From Aselliscus stoliczkanus (taxonomy: Eukaryota; Chordata; Mammalia; Chiroptera; Hipposideridae): a stretch of 64,000 nt of DNA. Both the position numbers and the translations under genes were made by a program. Location: contig CM066735.1 of NCBI GenBank assembly GCA_033961575.1, positions 33,251,501 through 33,315,500 on the forward strand, written 5' to 3'. Of this stretch, positions 19,361 to 28,829 are shown piece after piece. Each line of letters opens with the position of its first letter. The first letter of the stretch is position 1. The notes beneath the pieces were generated by a model that searched no databases, was not told where the DNA came from, and saw only the letters and a program-made list of their open reading frames with translations.

Positions 19361-20740
19361 ATGGCCTTTGCCGTCCCCTTGGCCAAGCTCCAGGCAGAGG
19401 CCAGATGCCCCATTTGCCTGGATTACCTGAGAGACCCAATGACCATTGAGTGTGGGCACAACTTCTGTCACTCCTGCATCCACCAGCGCTGGGAAGGCCT
19501 ACAGGACATCTTTCCCTGTCCCATTTGCCTTCACCACTGCTCTGACAGGAACTTTAAGAGGAACACTCAGTTATGTCACTTGACTGATATTGTTAAGCAG
19601 CTTCCCACCCCAAGGAAAAAGAGGAAAAGGCAAGAAGAAAAACCCCTGTGTAAGAAGCACAATGAAGTTCTGGCGCTTTTCTGTGAGAAGGATCTAGAGC
19701 TGTTGTGTCCCCGGTGCAGGGTCTCTTCTGACCACCAGGATCACTCCCTGACACCCATTGAGAAAGCTGCAGCTAGTCAGAGGAGGAAGCTCAAAAGCTA
19801 CATGGAGCCCCTGAAGGAGCAGGTTGAAGATGCTGAAATGGGATATGAAAATGAAGCTGCAAAAGCTTTTGAAGTGAGGAGGAAGATGGAAAATTTGAGA
19901 AGAGAATTACACTATGAATGTAAAGAACTCAAGTATTCCTTGGAGACAGAGCAAGGTGCAATTGATGCCTACCTATTTACGGAAGAGAAGGACTTTGAAG
20001 AAAAACTAACTGAAAATAGGAGACAAATTTCAAACCATGTGTCCATGTTAAACAACCTCTTAATTGAAATAGCAGAGAAGTATTTGCAGACAGACCTAGA
20101 TTTACTCACAAATATTGAAAATACCCGCAACAGGTATGAACACATAGAGACTCCAGCAGTCTTTTCATATGAATTAAAGAAAGAGAGTTGCACCTTCCCC
20201 CCACATTATTTTGGCCTGCATAAAATGATCAGCACATTTCAGGTAGATTTGACTCTAGATCCAGAAACTGCCCATGCATGTCTCATTGTCTCAAGGGATA
20301 GAAAAAGTGTAATATTTAGGACAATCACACAAAACTATTTTCATAATCCCCAGGCATTTACTTCTTACCCAGGAGTCTTGAGTTCTGAGGGATTTGATGC
20401 AGGCAGGCATTTTTGGCAGGTAGAAATAAGAGGCACAGGTGACTGGTCCTTAGGCGTCTATAAAGAATCTTTCCCCAGACATCGTCTTATGTCACCATCC
20501 CTAAGCAATAGCTGCTGGCAAGCTCAGCTTCTCGTTACGATATGCGGTACTTGCCTTATAGGACAAGTCGTTCAGATTGGTGTTTTTCTGGACTATGAGA
20601 TGGGAGAGATTTCATTTTATAATTTGAATAGCAGGTCATATTTGTATAGATACTCTGATACATTTACAGAAAAACTAATGCCTTATTTCTCTATTGGACC
20701 TTCAAAGTCTCTTAAAATCAGTCTTCTCAGAGACAAATGA
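19361..20740 (+). CDS. TRIM protein of the TRIM75/TRIM60/TRIM61 group (RING, B-box 2, coiled coil, PRY-SPRY), 459 aa
   Basis: Probable RING-type E3 ubiquitin ligase. The single-exon frame of 459 residues begins at an ATG with a strong Kozak context (A at -3, G at +4). The RING is C3HC4 (Cys16, Cys19, Cys31, His33, Cys36, Cys39, Cys53, Cys56). B-box 2 runs from Cys97/His100 to His125/His128. A lysine- and glutamate-rich coiled coil covers about 130-260, and PRY-SPRY begins near 293 (LDPETAH at 299). The usual SPRY 'WEV' reads WQV (Trp352), and the stretch between the 'CW' motif and 'FLDYEMGEISFYN' is about ten residues shorter than in TRIM75 downstream, so a variable loop is trimmed. No stops or frameshifts. 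It reads in the same direction as TRIM75, 6.7 kb away, and shares its LTR-like 3' flank, which fits a tandem duplicate. Substrate unknown. It is not a clear orthologue of the TRIM60, TRIM61 or TRIM75 I remember, so no symbol is given. Confidence 0.9.
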   Translation: MAFAVPLAKLQAEARCPICLDYLRDPMTIECGHNFCHSCIHQRWEGLQDIFPCPICLHHCSDRNFKRNTQLCHLTDIVKQLPTPRKKRKRQEEKPLCKKHNEVLALFCEKDLELLCPRCRVSSDHQDHSLTPIEKAAASQRRKLKSYMEPLKEQVEDAEMGYENEAAKAFEVRRKMENLRRELHYECKELKYSLETEQGAIDAYLFTEEKDFEEKLTENRRQISNHVSMLNNLLIEIAEKYLQTDLDLLTNIENTRNRYEHIETPAVFSYELKKESCTFPPHYFGLHKMISTFQVDLTLDPETAHACLIVSRDRKSVIFRTITQNYFHNPQAFTSYPGVLSSEGFDAGRHFWQVEIRGTGDWSLGVYKESFPRHRLMSPSLSNSCWQAQLLVTICGTCLIGQVVQIGVFLDYEMGEISFYNLNSRSYLYRYSDTFTEKLMPYFSIGPSKSLKISLLRDK

Positions 20741-20846
20741 ACTACTTGGAGGGCGATTTTGGACGTGGTTATTTTTTTCCCTTGTTATTGGAAGGAATAC
20801 TTGTAGTAAAGATTCCAATTCCAGTTTTGATGTTTGACTACTGAAA

Positions 20847-20951
20847 GCTTTTAGGACTCACCCTTCTCTTTTTTTTTTCTTTTTTTAAATTTATTTTTGT
20901 TTTTTTTCTTTTTTTAATTTGTTTTTTGTTGTTGTTGAACTTTTTTTCTTT

Positions 20952-21023
<72 letters not shown>

Positions 21024-21490
21024 ATGGGGGGGACTCACCCTTCTCTTGTCCCCTTTTCCTCACACCTGGAAAAACTGATGAGAAAGACTGGGTGCTCCAT
21101 CCTTTGGTGCAGGTGGGAAGTTCCAACCACGCAAGCCCCTAGCAGTGCAAGAACCCTCCCACTAACACCACCCAGCAACCCCAAGCTAGTCCCTTTCCCC
21201 TGAGGTTTATGTCATTTTAGCTTCTATTTTGAGAGCCACCCTACTCTCCCCCAAAACCTCATCTTGTAAGAAACCTCCTCATACTCTTCTGGTATGTGGT
21301 GTGGCATCACCGGCCTTAACATTTGAAACAAATTTTGGATGGGTTCCACTCTGGCTGTGCAACCTGGTCCCCACCACTGGTGCTGTTACCAGGGTTATCC
21401 AATGTGGAGTGCCGCCAGGGGCTCCTCTGGCTATAGCTAGTAACTGGCTCTGGTGCCTGAGGCAAGCATGCACTTTTCAGATGTGCTACC
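20847..21490 (+). mobile_element. LTR-like element 3' of the first TRIM gene
   Basis: The stretch from 'cttttaggactcaccc' to about 21,490 aligns in order with 29,303-29,770 downstream of TRIM75. Shared runs include 'cacacctgg', 'gcaggtgggaagttc', 'ccccaagctagt', 'gtgtggcatca' and 'acaacctggtc'-like ends. Layout and late polyadenylation-like signals suggest an old LTR. It is interrupted by a T-rich insertion at 20,870-21,030. Confidence 0.5.
20870..21030. repeat. T-rich tract plus (CTTT)n microsatellite flanked by a target-site duplication
   Basis: About 160 bases of T-rich sequence with roughly 19 CTTT units at 20,948-21,023. 'ggactcacccttctctt' occurs on both sides (20,853-20,870 and 21,031-21,047). 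It looks like a retroinsertion reduced to its tail. Confidence 0.75.
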
Positions 21491-22605
21491 TTGTGCTGGC
21501 TGCATTTGCTGAGTTCTACCAAGAATGTCATAGATTTCACTGACTAGTCAGAAGGTTTGATACGGATCACATTCTTTTTTTTTTTCATATAAAATTTTAA
21601 GAATTCTAATAGTTTTGTTTCTGCTTCATATGTTATTAAGTCATTTTCCATACAACCTCAAAACATCACACCCTCGTGTTTAACATTGTGTGAAACTGCC
21701 CACATTTTAGAACATGCTTGTGTTTGGAAGCCTATATGTGTATTGTTTACAGTTTGGGGAAATAAAGAGTTTTACTCTGCATATATCTGTAATATTTGTC
21801 TACATCCATAACATGAAAAGATGCTCAGCAGAGTTTTCAAGAACCCCTTTCATTGAGGTAGGTATGAGAGACCCCTGCATTGATCAGAGGAGCCATGCTG
21901 TGCTGTGGCAATCTCAGTTGATCAGCAAGATAAAACCTAGTACTTTTGTCAAGTGCAATGTGGGTCAGTAGGGTACCACTCATTACCCACCCAGAAATCT
22001 AACTGCTTCAGTTAATGGGTTGTCACAGCACAGGGTCACTTCAACTAGAAAAAGAAGGAGCATTAAAAGGGTTCACTGATATTTAAAGGCCAATGCCAGG
22101 AAATGACACACATTTTTCTCTTCTTCCATTTTCTAATACTGATTGCAAGGCCCCATTTACATACAAGGGGTAGGAAAGAATACATGTAATATGAGGTGAA
22201 AATCTACTGTATGCCATAATTCCTGAATTCAATTAGATGTTGGTGCAATTTGCACTAATGATGAGTGCTAGAATTAAAACTCTCCACTTAGAACTTGTTA
22301 GTAGATTAACAGAGAGATTTACAATAGTTTGGCTTAATCCTACAGTAGCTGTTCAGTAACTTCTCCCAGTAAAGAAGATATTTATTTATAAGCCTTAACA
22401 CATTCTGCATTTTGCAGAAATGTAAAACATTATTTTGAAATTTTAGTGATTCATTGAATCATTGAGACTAAGTGTCTTAACACAATTGGATGAAAGGGAG
22501 GAAAAATGGAGAAAGGCTTTTGTGAATAAGGAACCTAGGAGCTACATAAATGTCTAGAGTCACATCATAAAGGCCAGTGTTGGTGTTGGGGTATGTTTAG
22601 ACAGG

Positions 22606-22641
<36 letters not shown>

Positions 22642-22755
22642 GCAATTCACATTTTGCATAGTTACAATATGCACACAATTCATTGCCACCGTTACTTGGA
22701 TAGACCAAGTCCCCACTGGTTCAAACTTCAGTTAAACATGCCATACAAACTGTAT
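21491..22755. other. Unassigned non-coding stretch with a (CA)n run
   Basis: A/T-rich. A (CA)n microsatellite lies at 22,609-22,639. No gene or nameable element is seen. Confidence 0.4.
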
Positions 22756-23345
22756 ATTCTTTTTTTTTTTTTTTTTTAAGATTTTTATTGAATTGAGGGA
22801 GGGGAACAGACAAGTTGTTGTCCTTTTGTTCTTCAGTCTAGTTGTGGAGGACATTGCCTCACTGGCCCATGTTGGTATCATCATTGCACTCTTCTCGGGT
22901 GAGGCACATCAGTTGCTGGCCTCTGGACAGCTGCTCACAGTGGCTCTTGGCAGCTCATTCTGGCTGCCGGCCACTCACGCTGGCTGCCAGCCATTCACTG
23001 TAGCCTATGGCAACCCACTGCAGCAGGGGCTTCAGCTACGCCTTCCAGGGGACTCACAGCAGCCCAGCTCCAGGTGGAGCTGTTGTTCATCATCTTAGCT
23101 GTAGAGGGCAGTGTCACTGGCTCTCATATGTGGGATCTGAACCGGGGCCGCTGGTGTCCCAAGCCCACTCTTGTTGTTGTTTTTTTTTTGTTTGTTTTTT
23201 TTTGAGGGCAGTGTCACTGGCCCTTATGTGTGGGACCGAACCGGGGCCGCTGGCTTCCCAGGCCAGCGCTTAACCACCGCGCCACTTGGCCGGCCCCTCC
23301 AAGCCCACTCTTAACCAATGCACCACTCGGCAGGCCCCAAACTGT
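22744..23345 (-). mobile_element. Class-A SINE carrying an inserted class-B SINE
   Basis: The antisense class-A copy (22,760-23,336) is cut near its head by an antisense class-B copy (23,175-23,299). 'aagcccactctt' is duplicated around the inner insertion and 'caaactgta' around the outer one. Confidence 0.9.
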
Positions 23346-23728
23346 AACTCTTATAGTAGAAACTATATGAAAAAAAAAAAAAAAAGAAACGATATGGACT
23401 CAGAGGGTGGGTTCTCCAGCCACAGAGAATTAATTTAATTACCCTCCTCACCTAAATATCCAAGTTCTTTATTTACAGGTTCTGCTTCCCACACAACAGT
23501 AGTGCACAATTTAGCTATGTTTTCTGTCACTATATAACAAGAATCACCTTTTCTCTAGTCTCATATGAAATGTTCCTTATTTCCATCTGAGTTCTCACCA
23601 AAGGACCTTTCATGTTCATGTTTTTACCAACATTTTCTTCAGACAATATATGTCTTCTCCTTGGCTAATTTGTCTTATTCGTCATGAGCTCTCTGTTGGG
23701 CTGGAAAATCCCATGGTCTGTAGTAAGA
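23346..23728. other. Unassigned non-coding stretch
   Basis: Possible L1-like 'ttgtcttattcgtcatgagc' wording but no clear element. No gene is seen. Confidence 0.3.
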
Positions 23729-23920
23729 GTTAGAAATACATTATGGGGGCCTGGGCCGAGTGACTCAGTTGGTTAAGAGCTAGCTCAAGGGTGCGAGCTG
23801 AGCTCTGAGCAACAGCAGTTCGATGCCCAGCCCGAGCTGAGCTGCCAACAGGTGGCAGGATGCCTCAGCTAAAAAAAACAAAAAAAAAAAAAGGAAAAAA
23901 AAAGAAATACATTATGGGGA
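23729..23920 (+). mobile_element. Class-C SINE with target-site duplication
   Basis: 'gaaatacattatgggg' on both sides. A long A-rich tail with interruptions. Confidence 0.93.
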
Positions 23921-24277
23921 AAAAACAGAATCCTGATAGAAGTGACTTAAAGAGCCAAGTGTCCTCTTTTGAATCTTTTAGAATAGGAGATTTGAAGAAA
24001 TATCGTTGTCTCCTCTTCATACTTTAACCAACAGCAATCTGATACCTGAGCTTATGATTCCATTTGAAGTTTTTCAGTAATCTGGAAAGAAAGTCACTGG
24101 AATACTATTTGGTCTTTAATTGTATCTCTTTGCTTAATGACTGTTGGCAGTGAGTTTGACAAGAATCAACTGTGATTCTGTCCTTGTTTTTTGCTTTGTA
24201 AGACTCACTGTTTTATACATTGGTAGCATATAATAAATATTTGAACTTTTCAAAAATGTGGGTGATATCAACTATAA
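23921..24277. other. Unassigned non-coding stretch
   Basis: A/T-rich sequence between two class-C SINEs. I see no gene or recognisable element. Confidence 0.3.
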
Positions 24278-24462
24278 TTGAAAGTAAATTTTTTGTTTTT
24301 GTTTTTTAATCTTAGCTGAGCCATCCTGCCACCTATTAGCAGCTCAGTGGCAGCTCAGCTCCGGCTGGGAATAGAAGTGGCCACCCTGTTGCTCAGAGCT
24401 CGCATTCTTTAAGAGCTCTTAAGCAACTGAGACACTTCGCCGGCCCCTGAAAGTAAATTTTA
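24278..24462 (-). mobile_element. Class-C SINE with target-site duplication
   Basis: Antisense. 'tgaaagtaaatttt' on both sides. Confidence 0.92.
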
Positions 24463-25039
24463 AAAAAAGAAAAGAAAAGACTGTGGGTAAATTTTTAGCA
24501 ATCAATATGAATACCAATTTACCTAAGAAGTAATTTGCCAAAAATAAATTGTGATACAGAATTTTAGAGCTCAGAGAACGTTTCTCAAAGAAAGTAACAA
24601 TTAGGCTGGCATCTGAAATAACAGTGCCAGTAAACAATGGAGTAAGCAATGTTCATGGGACACAGAACTGTCATAGACCAAAGCTGCCTGTGCAAAAGCC
24701 TTGTGGCAGGGGGGATGTCATGCCCTGTGTGTGCAGCCAAGGCACAACTGCACAATGCTGAGATTGCATACTTGTAAACTGAAGTTGAAACTGGTGGGCT
24801 CCAGAGTCACGTTTTCCTGGGTGAGAAAAGGAACAGGGCCTTTTATAATAGATTTCAGTTTTCTTCATCAGCAATGAGGGATTAAAGGGTGTTGAGTGGA
24901 TCAAGGGAGGATTGCAAGGATGCAAATTAGATCATGCATCTTAACAGTGTCAGTTCCTCTTGAGCTAATTGAAAAACAGGACATAGGTCCCCACCAACCA
25001 GCAACACTGAACGTCCTCCAAGCTGACCAACCCCTTTCT
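24463..25039. other. Unassigned sequence upstream of P2
   Basis: An old repeat is likely at 24,590-24,720 ('gcctgtgcaaaagccttgtgg'). Proximal sequence from 24,940 belongs to the TRIM75 promoter neighbourhood. Confidence 0.35.
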
Positions 25040-25180
25040 CCAGGAAGGAGGAGTTACCTGGCTTTGGTGGGCAGTGTCCTAATAGCTCCACCCCAACTCA
25101 TGGTGTATATATGCCAGGGTCACATTGCAGACCATGCATTTCAGACCCCACCAGTGCCCAGAGCCATCTACTCCAGGTGA
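25040..25180 (+). promoter_or_regulatory. TATA promoter and first-exon donor upstream of TRIM75 (P2)
   Basis: The segment holds a CACCC-like 'gctccacccc' near 25,085 and TATATAT at 25,106-25,112. About 65 bases later comes a consensus donor CTCCAG|GTGAGC (GT at 25,177). The donor could pair with the acceptor just before the TRIM75 ATG at 27,411-27,412, giving a 2.2 kb intron. The block ggtgggcag...agctccac...TATA...gtcac is conserved, inverted, at 5.4-5.5 kb, which supports function. The exon 1 start is inferred from the TATA position. Confidence 0.55.
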
Positions 25181-25310
25181 GCTGGGAGATGGAACCAGGT
25201 GGGTGTGGGAGGTGGGAGCGTGGTAAGACGGTGGCTTCCTGAAAGCTTGCTCTCTTTCCAGCTGACACTTCATACTTCAAAAGGGAACCCAAACTCTGGT
25301 TTGGCTTATT

Positions 25311-25357
<47 letters not shown>

Positions 25358-25560
25358 TTTTTGAGGGCAGTGTCACTGACACTCATATGTGGGACCCGAA
25401 CCAGGGCCGCTGGCTTTCCAAGCCAGCACTTAACCACCGCGCCACTTGGCCGGCCCAAGGTTTGGCTTATTTTAAAACACGCGATTTTTAAAACACGTAT
25501 GGTTTCCTGGTCCCTCTCGGAGCCATGTCCTAAGTCAACTAAATACTCGCTAAAAATATA
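25140..25560 (+). repeat. Promoter-downstream tandem unit a
   Basis: First of two diverged head-to-tail units. Each begins with 'ccaggtgagc' and continues through 'ggtttggcttatttta' to 'gtcctaagtcaactaaatact' and 'gctaaaaatatag'. It is interrupted by a (TTTA)n run and a class-B SINE at 25,361-25,456. Confidence 0.7.
25294..25474 (-). mobile_element. Class-B SINE in promoter unit a
   Basis: Antisense copy with a (TTTA)n tail. 'ggtttggcttatttta' is duplicated on both sides. Confidence 0.93.
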
Positions 25561-25945
25561 GATCTGACCATTGAGGGGTCAGAAACAGGGGAATATCTGT
25601 GTATGATATTCACAGACTAACCCATAACAGCAGGTTCCAGGTGAGCCAGGAGAAGGGAAGACATAGGTGCAGGAGAAGGGAACGTGGTGAAGGCCCCGGC
25701 ATCCTGTGCGGCTGCATTAGCAGGGACCAGACCACCCCTCACAAATGAATCCTAACTTGGATTCAGGTTATTTTAAGACACATGCTTTTATTATAGTTCA
25801 GATCCCTCCATGAGCCTTGTCCTAAGTCACCTAAATGCTTGCTAAAAATAGATACCAAAGTCCAAACCTGCCCTAAGGGTGACTAATATCTGTGTGTGAC
25901 AAAGCGCCCAGAGGTGCTGGTTAGAAGCAGCCTGTGGAATCCCTT
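25561..25945 (+). repeat. Promoter-downstream tandem unit b
   Basis: Second tandem unit, including 'ttccaggtgagcc' (GT at 25,641), 'ggattcaggttatttta', 'gtcctaagtcacctaaatg' and 'gctaaaaatagat', aligned in order with unit a. It ends around 'agaggtgctggtt'. It is also matched by the inverted copy at 4.15-4.55 kb. Confidence 0.7.
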
Positions 25946-26024
25946 CCAGGAGGCCTCAGGGAGGGCTGGTTTGTGTAGGGGCAGAGAGGGGAGCAATTAG
26001 AGTTGCTGTGGGGCCTTGGTACTC

Positions 26025-26120
26025 AGACCCTGAATTGATTTGATCTTAATCTAACTATCTGCCTGCAGGCAGACTCTCAGAGAGTGTAAGTAGCTGACTC
26101 AAAGTCACTCAGTTCCTAAG
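26025..26120 (-). mobile_element. MIR relic
   Basis: 'gtgtaagtagctgactcaaa' and 'gtcactcagttcctaaggga' match the antisense MIR core pattern. Confidence 0.45.
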
Positions 26121-26246
26121 GGAACCCAGAGACCTGGCCAAGATTTTAGTCATTCAACAGCTTTAGCTGGGGACTGAGGAGATAACTGGAGATACACTCA
26201 TGGTGGGCGTCACATGGAGGTTACAGTATGGAGAATTGAGATCTCC

Positions 26247-26391
26247 AAAATGTGTTAGGTTGCGGGCTGGCCGAGTAGCATGGTGGTTAAGCGCTGGCTT
26301 GGGAAGCCAGCGGCCCCGGTTCGGGTCCCACATATGAGGGCCAGTGACACTGCCCTCAAAAAAACAAACAAAAAAATGTGTTAGTTTGCAA
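26247..26391 (+). mobile_element. Class-B SINE with target-site duplication
   Basis: 'aaaatgtgttaggttgc' and 'aaaatgtgttagtttgc' flank a near-consensus copy. Confidence 0.93.
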
Positions 26392-26765
26392 CATGAGAGA
26401 TGAGTGAAAACTCATGATATTGCCTTTACTGTCCCATTGACACTGTGGTAAGCAAGGTGGCCCAACATGGAGGTCAACCTTTTCAGCTCTTGCCCTCTAC
26501 AGTAAGGGAAAGCACGACTCTCTTCTCAGAAATCCTCACTAATTGGTAGCTTGCCAACTTCAAAGACTAGTGTGTATGTGCTTCCCAGCTTTTTCTCACA
26601 TTAAATTCCTGATATTGAATTGTATTCTGTACCTCATGTGAAAATCAGAGGTTTCCTCCTTGCAGAGTTTTCAGAGTAAACCTAATCTGGTCCAAATCCC
26701 ATCCACTTACATACACAGTACAATAGATCCTGCATTTGAGAAGAGTAGATGAAAAAGGAGTACAT
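26392..26765. other. Unassigned non-coding stretch in the TRIM75 5' region
   Basis: It would be intronic if the proposed P2-TRIM75 splice is real. No element or gene is recognised. Confidence 0.3.
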
Positions 26766-26769
26766 TTTG

Positions 26770-27048
26770 ATATATGACAATTAAGTTTGCGAACTTGCCA
26801 CTGTGCGCGTACATTGGCAGTACTGTACAAACAGCTCGGTAAGGTTTCACAACCTTAGTATATCAGTGTGTCACAGCTGCGTTTGTGTCGACGTGTCGTG
26901 GTGTCTTGCTGAGTGGTGTTCATTATCGTTGTGTGTTTTTGTGTGCCATCATGAGAATATCTGAGCGTGAATAAGAGCAACGAACAAACATTAAAGTTGT
27001 TAAAATAAAAAATAAAAAAGATTATCTTGTTGGTTCCACACAAAAAAA
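26770..27048 (+). mobile_element. 5' fragment of a mariner/Tc1-type DNA transposon
   Basis: It starts 'tgacaattaagtttgcgaac', typical of mariner-type ends. It carries an ATG near 26,950 reading MRISERE, a stop, then EQRTNIKVVK, like the N-terminus of a mariner transposase. It is truncated shortly after. Confidence 0.65.
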
Positions 27049-27410
27049 GATAAACACTAAGTAGACGTTATTACATGGAATTATATTTTCTCATCCCCAG
27101 GAACCAATAGGAACCTAAGAGTCCTGACTGCTTTCTGACCAGGAGAATTGCTGAGCTTGGCTTAATATCCTCTGAGCTGCCAAGAGCATCTAGTTCTCCA
27201 ACTACTCTGATCAGCTGCAGGTGGGCAGTGGCGCTTTGGGTTCATACCTCTGTAGCTAAGGACATTATAGTACACCCAGGGCTGGCCTTAATTGACAAAG
27301 AGAATTTAGGACAGGAAAGAGAGTGGGATTCGAGGGTGCATCTGCTTCTCAGCAGAGAGATCCCGCAGAGCCCAAACTCTTGAAGAAACCCACCTCAGTC
27401 TTTCATTCAC
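27049..27410. other. Sequence just upstream of the TRIM75 coding exon
   Basis: Probably intronic. It ends in the branch and pyrimidine tract of the 3' splice site at 27,411-27,412. No element is recognised. Confidence 0.4.
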
Positions 27411-27416
27411 AGCCCA

Positions 27417-28829
27417 ATGGAGGTCGAGGCAGCCCTGGCAGGATTCCAGGCAGAAGGCAACTGTCCCATCTGTCTGGATTATCTGAGAGACCCTGTCACC
27501 ATTGAATGTGGGCACAACTTCTGTCGTTCGTGCATCCAGCAGTCCTGGGCTGGTCTACGGGACAGGTTCCCTTGCCCTGTGTGTCGTCACCCATGCCAAG
27601 AGAGGCACTTGAGGAGCAACACCCAGCTGGGAAGGATGATTGACATCGCCAAGCTCCTGCAGATCACCAGGAGCAAGAAGAGGAGGCAGGAAGAGAGGTG
27701 CTTGTGCGAGAAGCACAACCAGGTCCTGACCCTCTTCTGTGAGGAGGACCTAGAGGTGCTGTGTCCCCTGTGCACTCAGCCCCCTGACCACCAGGGCCAC
27801 CAGGTGAGGCCCATGGAGGAGGCCGCCTGTGATCACAGGCAAAGGCTCAGCAGTTACGTCGGGCCCCTGGAGAAGCAGGTGGCAGACGCTGAGAAACTGG
27901 TAGCCACACAAGACAGAAAACTATTAGAACTGAAACAGAAGGTGCAAAATAGTAGATGGAAATTAGCATCTGAACTTCAGCATCTGATGCAATCTGTAGA
28001 ACATGAGGAAGAGGCAATTGTCTTGAGGCTGGTTGAAGAAGAGAAGGACATTCAAGAGAAACTCAGGGCAAACATGAATGCATTTTCAGACCACATTTCC
28101 ATCCTCAAAGGTCTACTGAAGGAGGTGGCTGAGAGGAGTGTGATGTCAGACGTGAAATTGCTGATGGACATCAAGAGTGTCCTCCACAGGTGTGAAAGCC
28201 TGAAACCTCCAGCTGTCTATGGCATCCAGGTAAGGAGAAAAGGATGCAGTCTTCCTCCGCAGTTTTCAGCTCTGCAGAAAATTATTCAGAAATTTAGAGA
28301 AGAAGTGACTCTGGATCCTGAGACAGCACATCCTAATCTGCTTGTGTCTGATGATAAAAAGTCTGTGACATTTATGAGGAAAAAGCAGAGGTTTCCTCAA
28401 AATCCAAAGAGATTTACAGTCGATCCAGTTGTCTTGGGTTCTGAAGGGTTCAACTGTGGCCGACATTACTGGGAAGTCCAGGTGGGTGATAAGCCCCAGT
28501 GGGTTGTGGGGGTTTGTAAAGACTCCCTTTCCTGGAAGAGTAAGCAGCCCCTGTCAGGGCACAGCGGATGCTGGATGATTCAGCTGCACAATGGTGACTA
28601 TGTGGCACGAGCATGTGTTCCTGTCATTCTTGTGCTGAAGGAAAAGCCTAGAGGTGTTGGCGTTTACCTGGACTATGAGTTAGGTCAGATTTCATTTTAC
28701 AGTTTGAACGACAGGTCTCACATCCATTCTTTCATGGATACGTTTTCTGAAGTACTGAAGCCTTACTTCTGCGTTGGACATGATCCTAAACCTCTTACAA
28801 TCTGTGCCGTAAGAGATTATGAAGGATGA
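27417..28829 (+). CDS. TRIM75: TRIM75, tripartite motif protein, 470 aa
   Basis: Probable RING E3 ubiquitin ligase, single coding exon, 470 residues. RING Cys/His ligands lie at 16, 19, 31, 33, 36, 39, 53 and 56. B-box 2 starts at Cys97 and carries the 'CTQPPDHQGH' stretch that I recall from human TRIM75, which is the main reason for the symbol. A coiled coil follows (about 130-260), then PRY-SPRY from about 293 with LDPETAHPNL at 299, 'GRHYWEV' and 'YLDYELGQISFYS'. A consensus 3' splice site ('tctttcattcacag', AG at 27,411-27,412) sits four bases before the ATG, so the coding exon is joined to an upstream non-coding exon. A TATA promoter and a donor-like CTCCAG|GTGAGC lie about 2.3 kb upstream. 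No disabling change. In human, as I recall, this locus has been listed as a pseudogene or marginal gene, so an intact frame here is informative. Function unproven. Confidence 0.9.
   Translation: MEVEAALAGFQAEGNCPICLDYLRDPVTIECGHNFCRSCIQQSWAGLRDRFPCPVCRHPCQERHLRSNTQLGRMIDIAKLLQITRSKKRRQEERCLCEKHNQVLTLFCEEDLEVLCPLCTQPPDHQGHQVRPMEEAACDHRQRLSSYVGPLEKQVADAEKLVATQDRKLLELKQKVQNSRWKLASELQHLMQSVEHEEEAIVLRLVEEEKDIQEKLRANMNAFSDHISILKGLLKEVAERSVMSDVKLLMDIKSVLHRCESLKPPAVYGIQVRRKGCSLPPQFSALQKIIQKFREEVTLDPETAHPNLLVSDDKKSVTFMRKKQRFPQNPKRFTVDPVVLGSEGFNCGRHYWEVQVGDKPQWVVGVCKDSLSWKSKQPLSGHSGCWMIQLHNGDYVARACVPVILVLKEKPRGVGVYLDYELGQISFYSLNDRSHIHSFMDTFSEVLKPYFCVGHDPKPLTICAVRDYEG

Noticed and set aside
21229..21543. 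A 104-codon frame downstream of the first TRIM gene
   Set aside because: It lies in the LTR-like flank shared with TRIM75, where the corresponding frame is not conserved.
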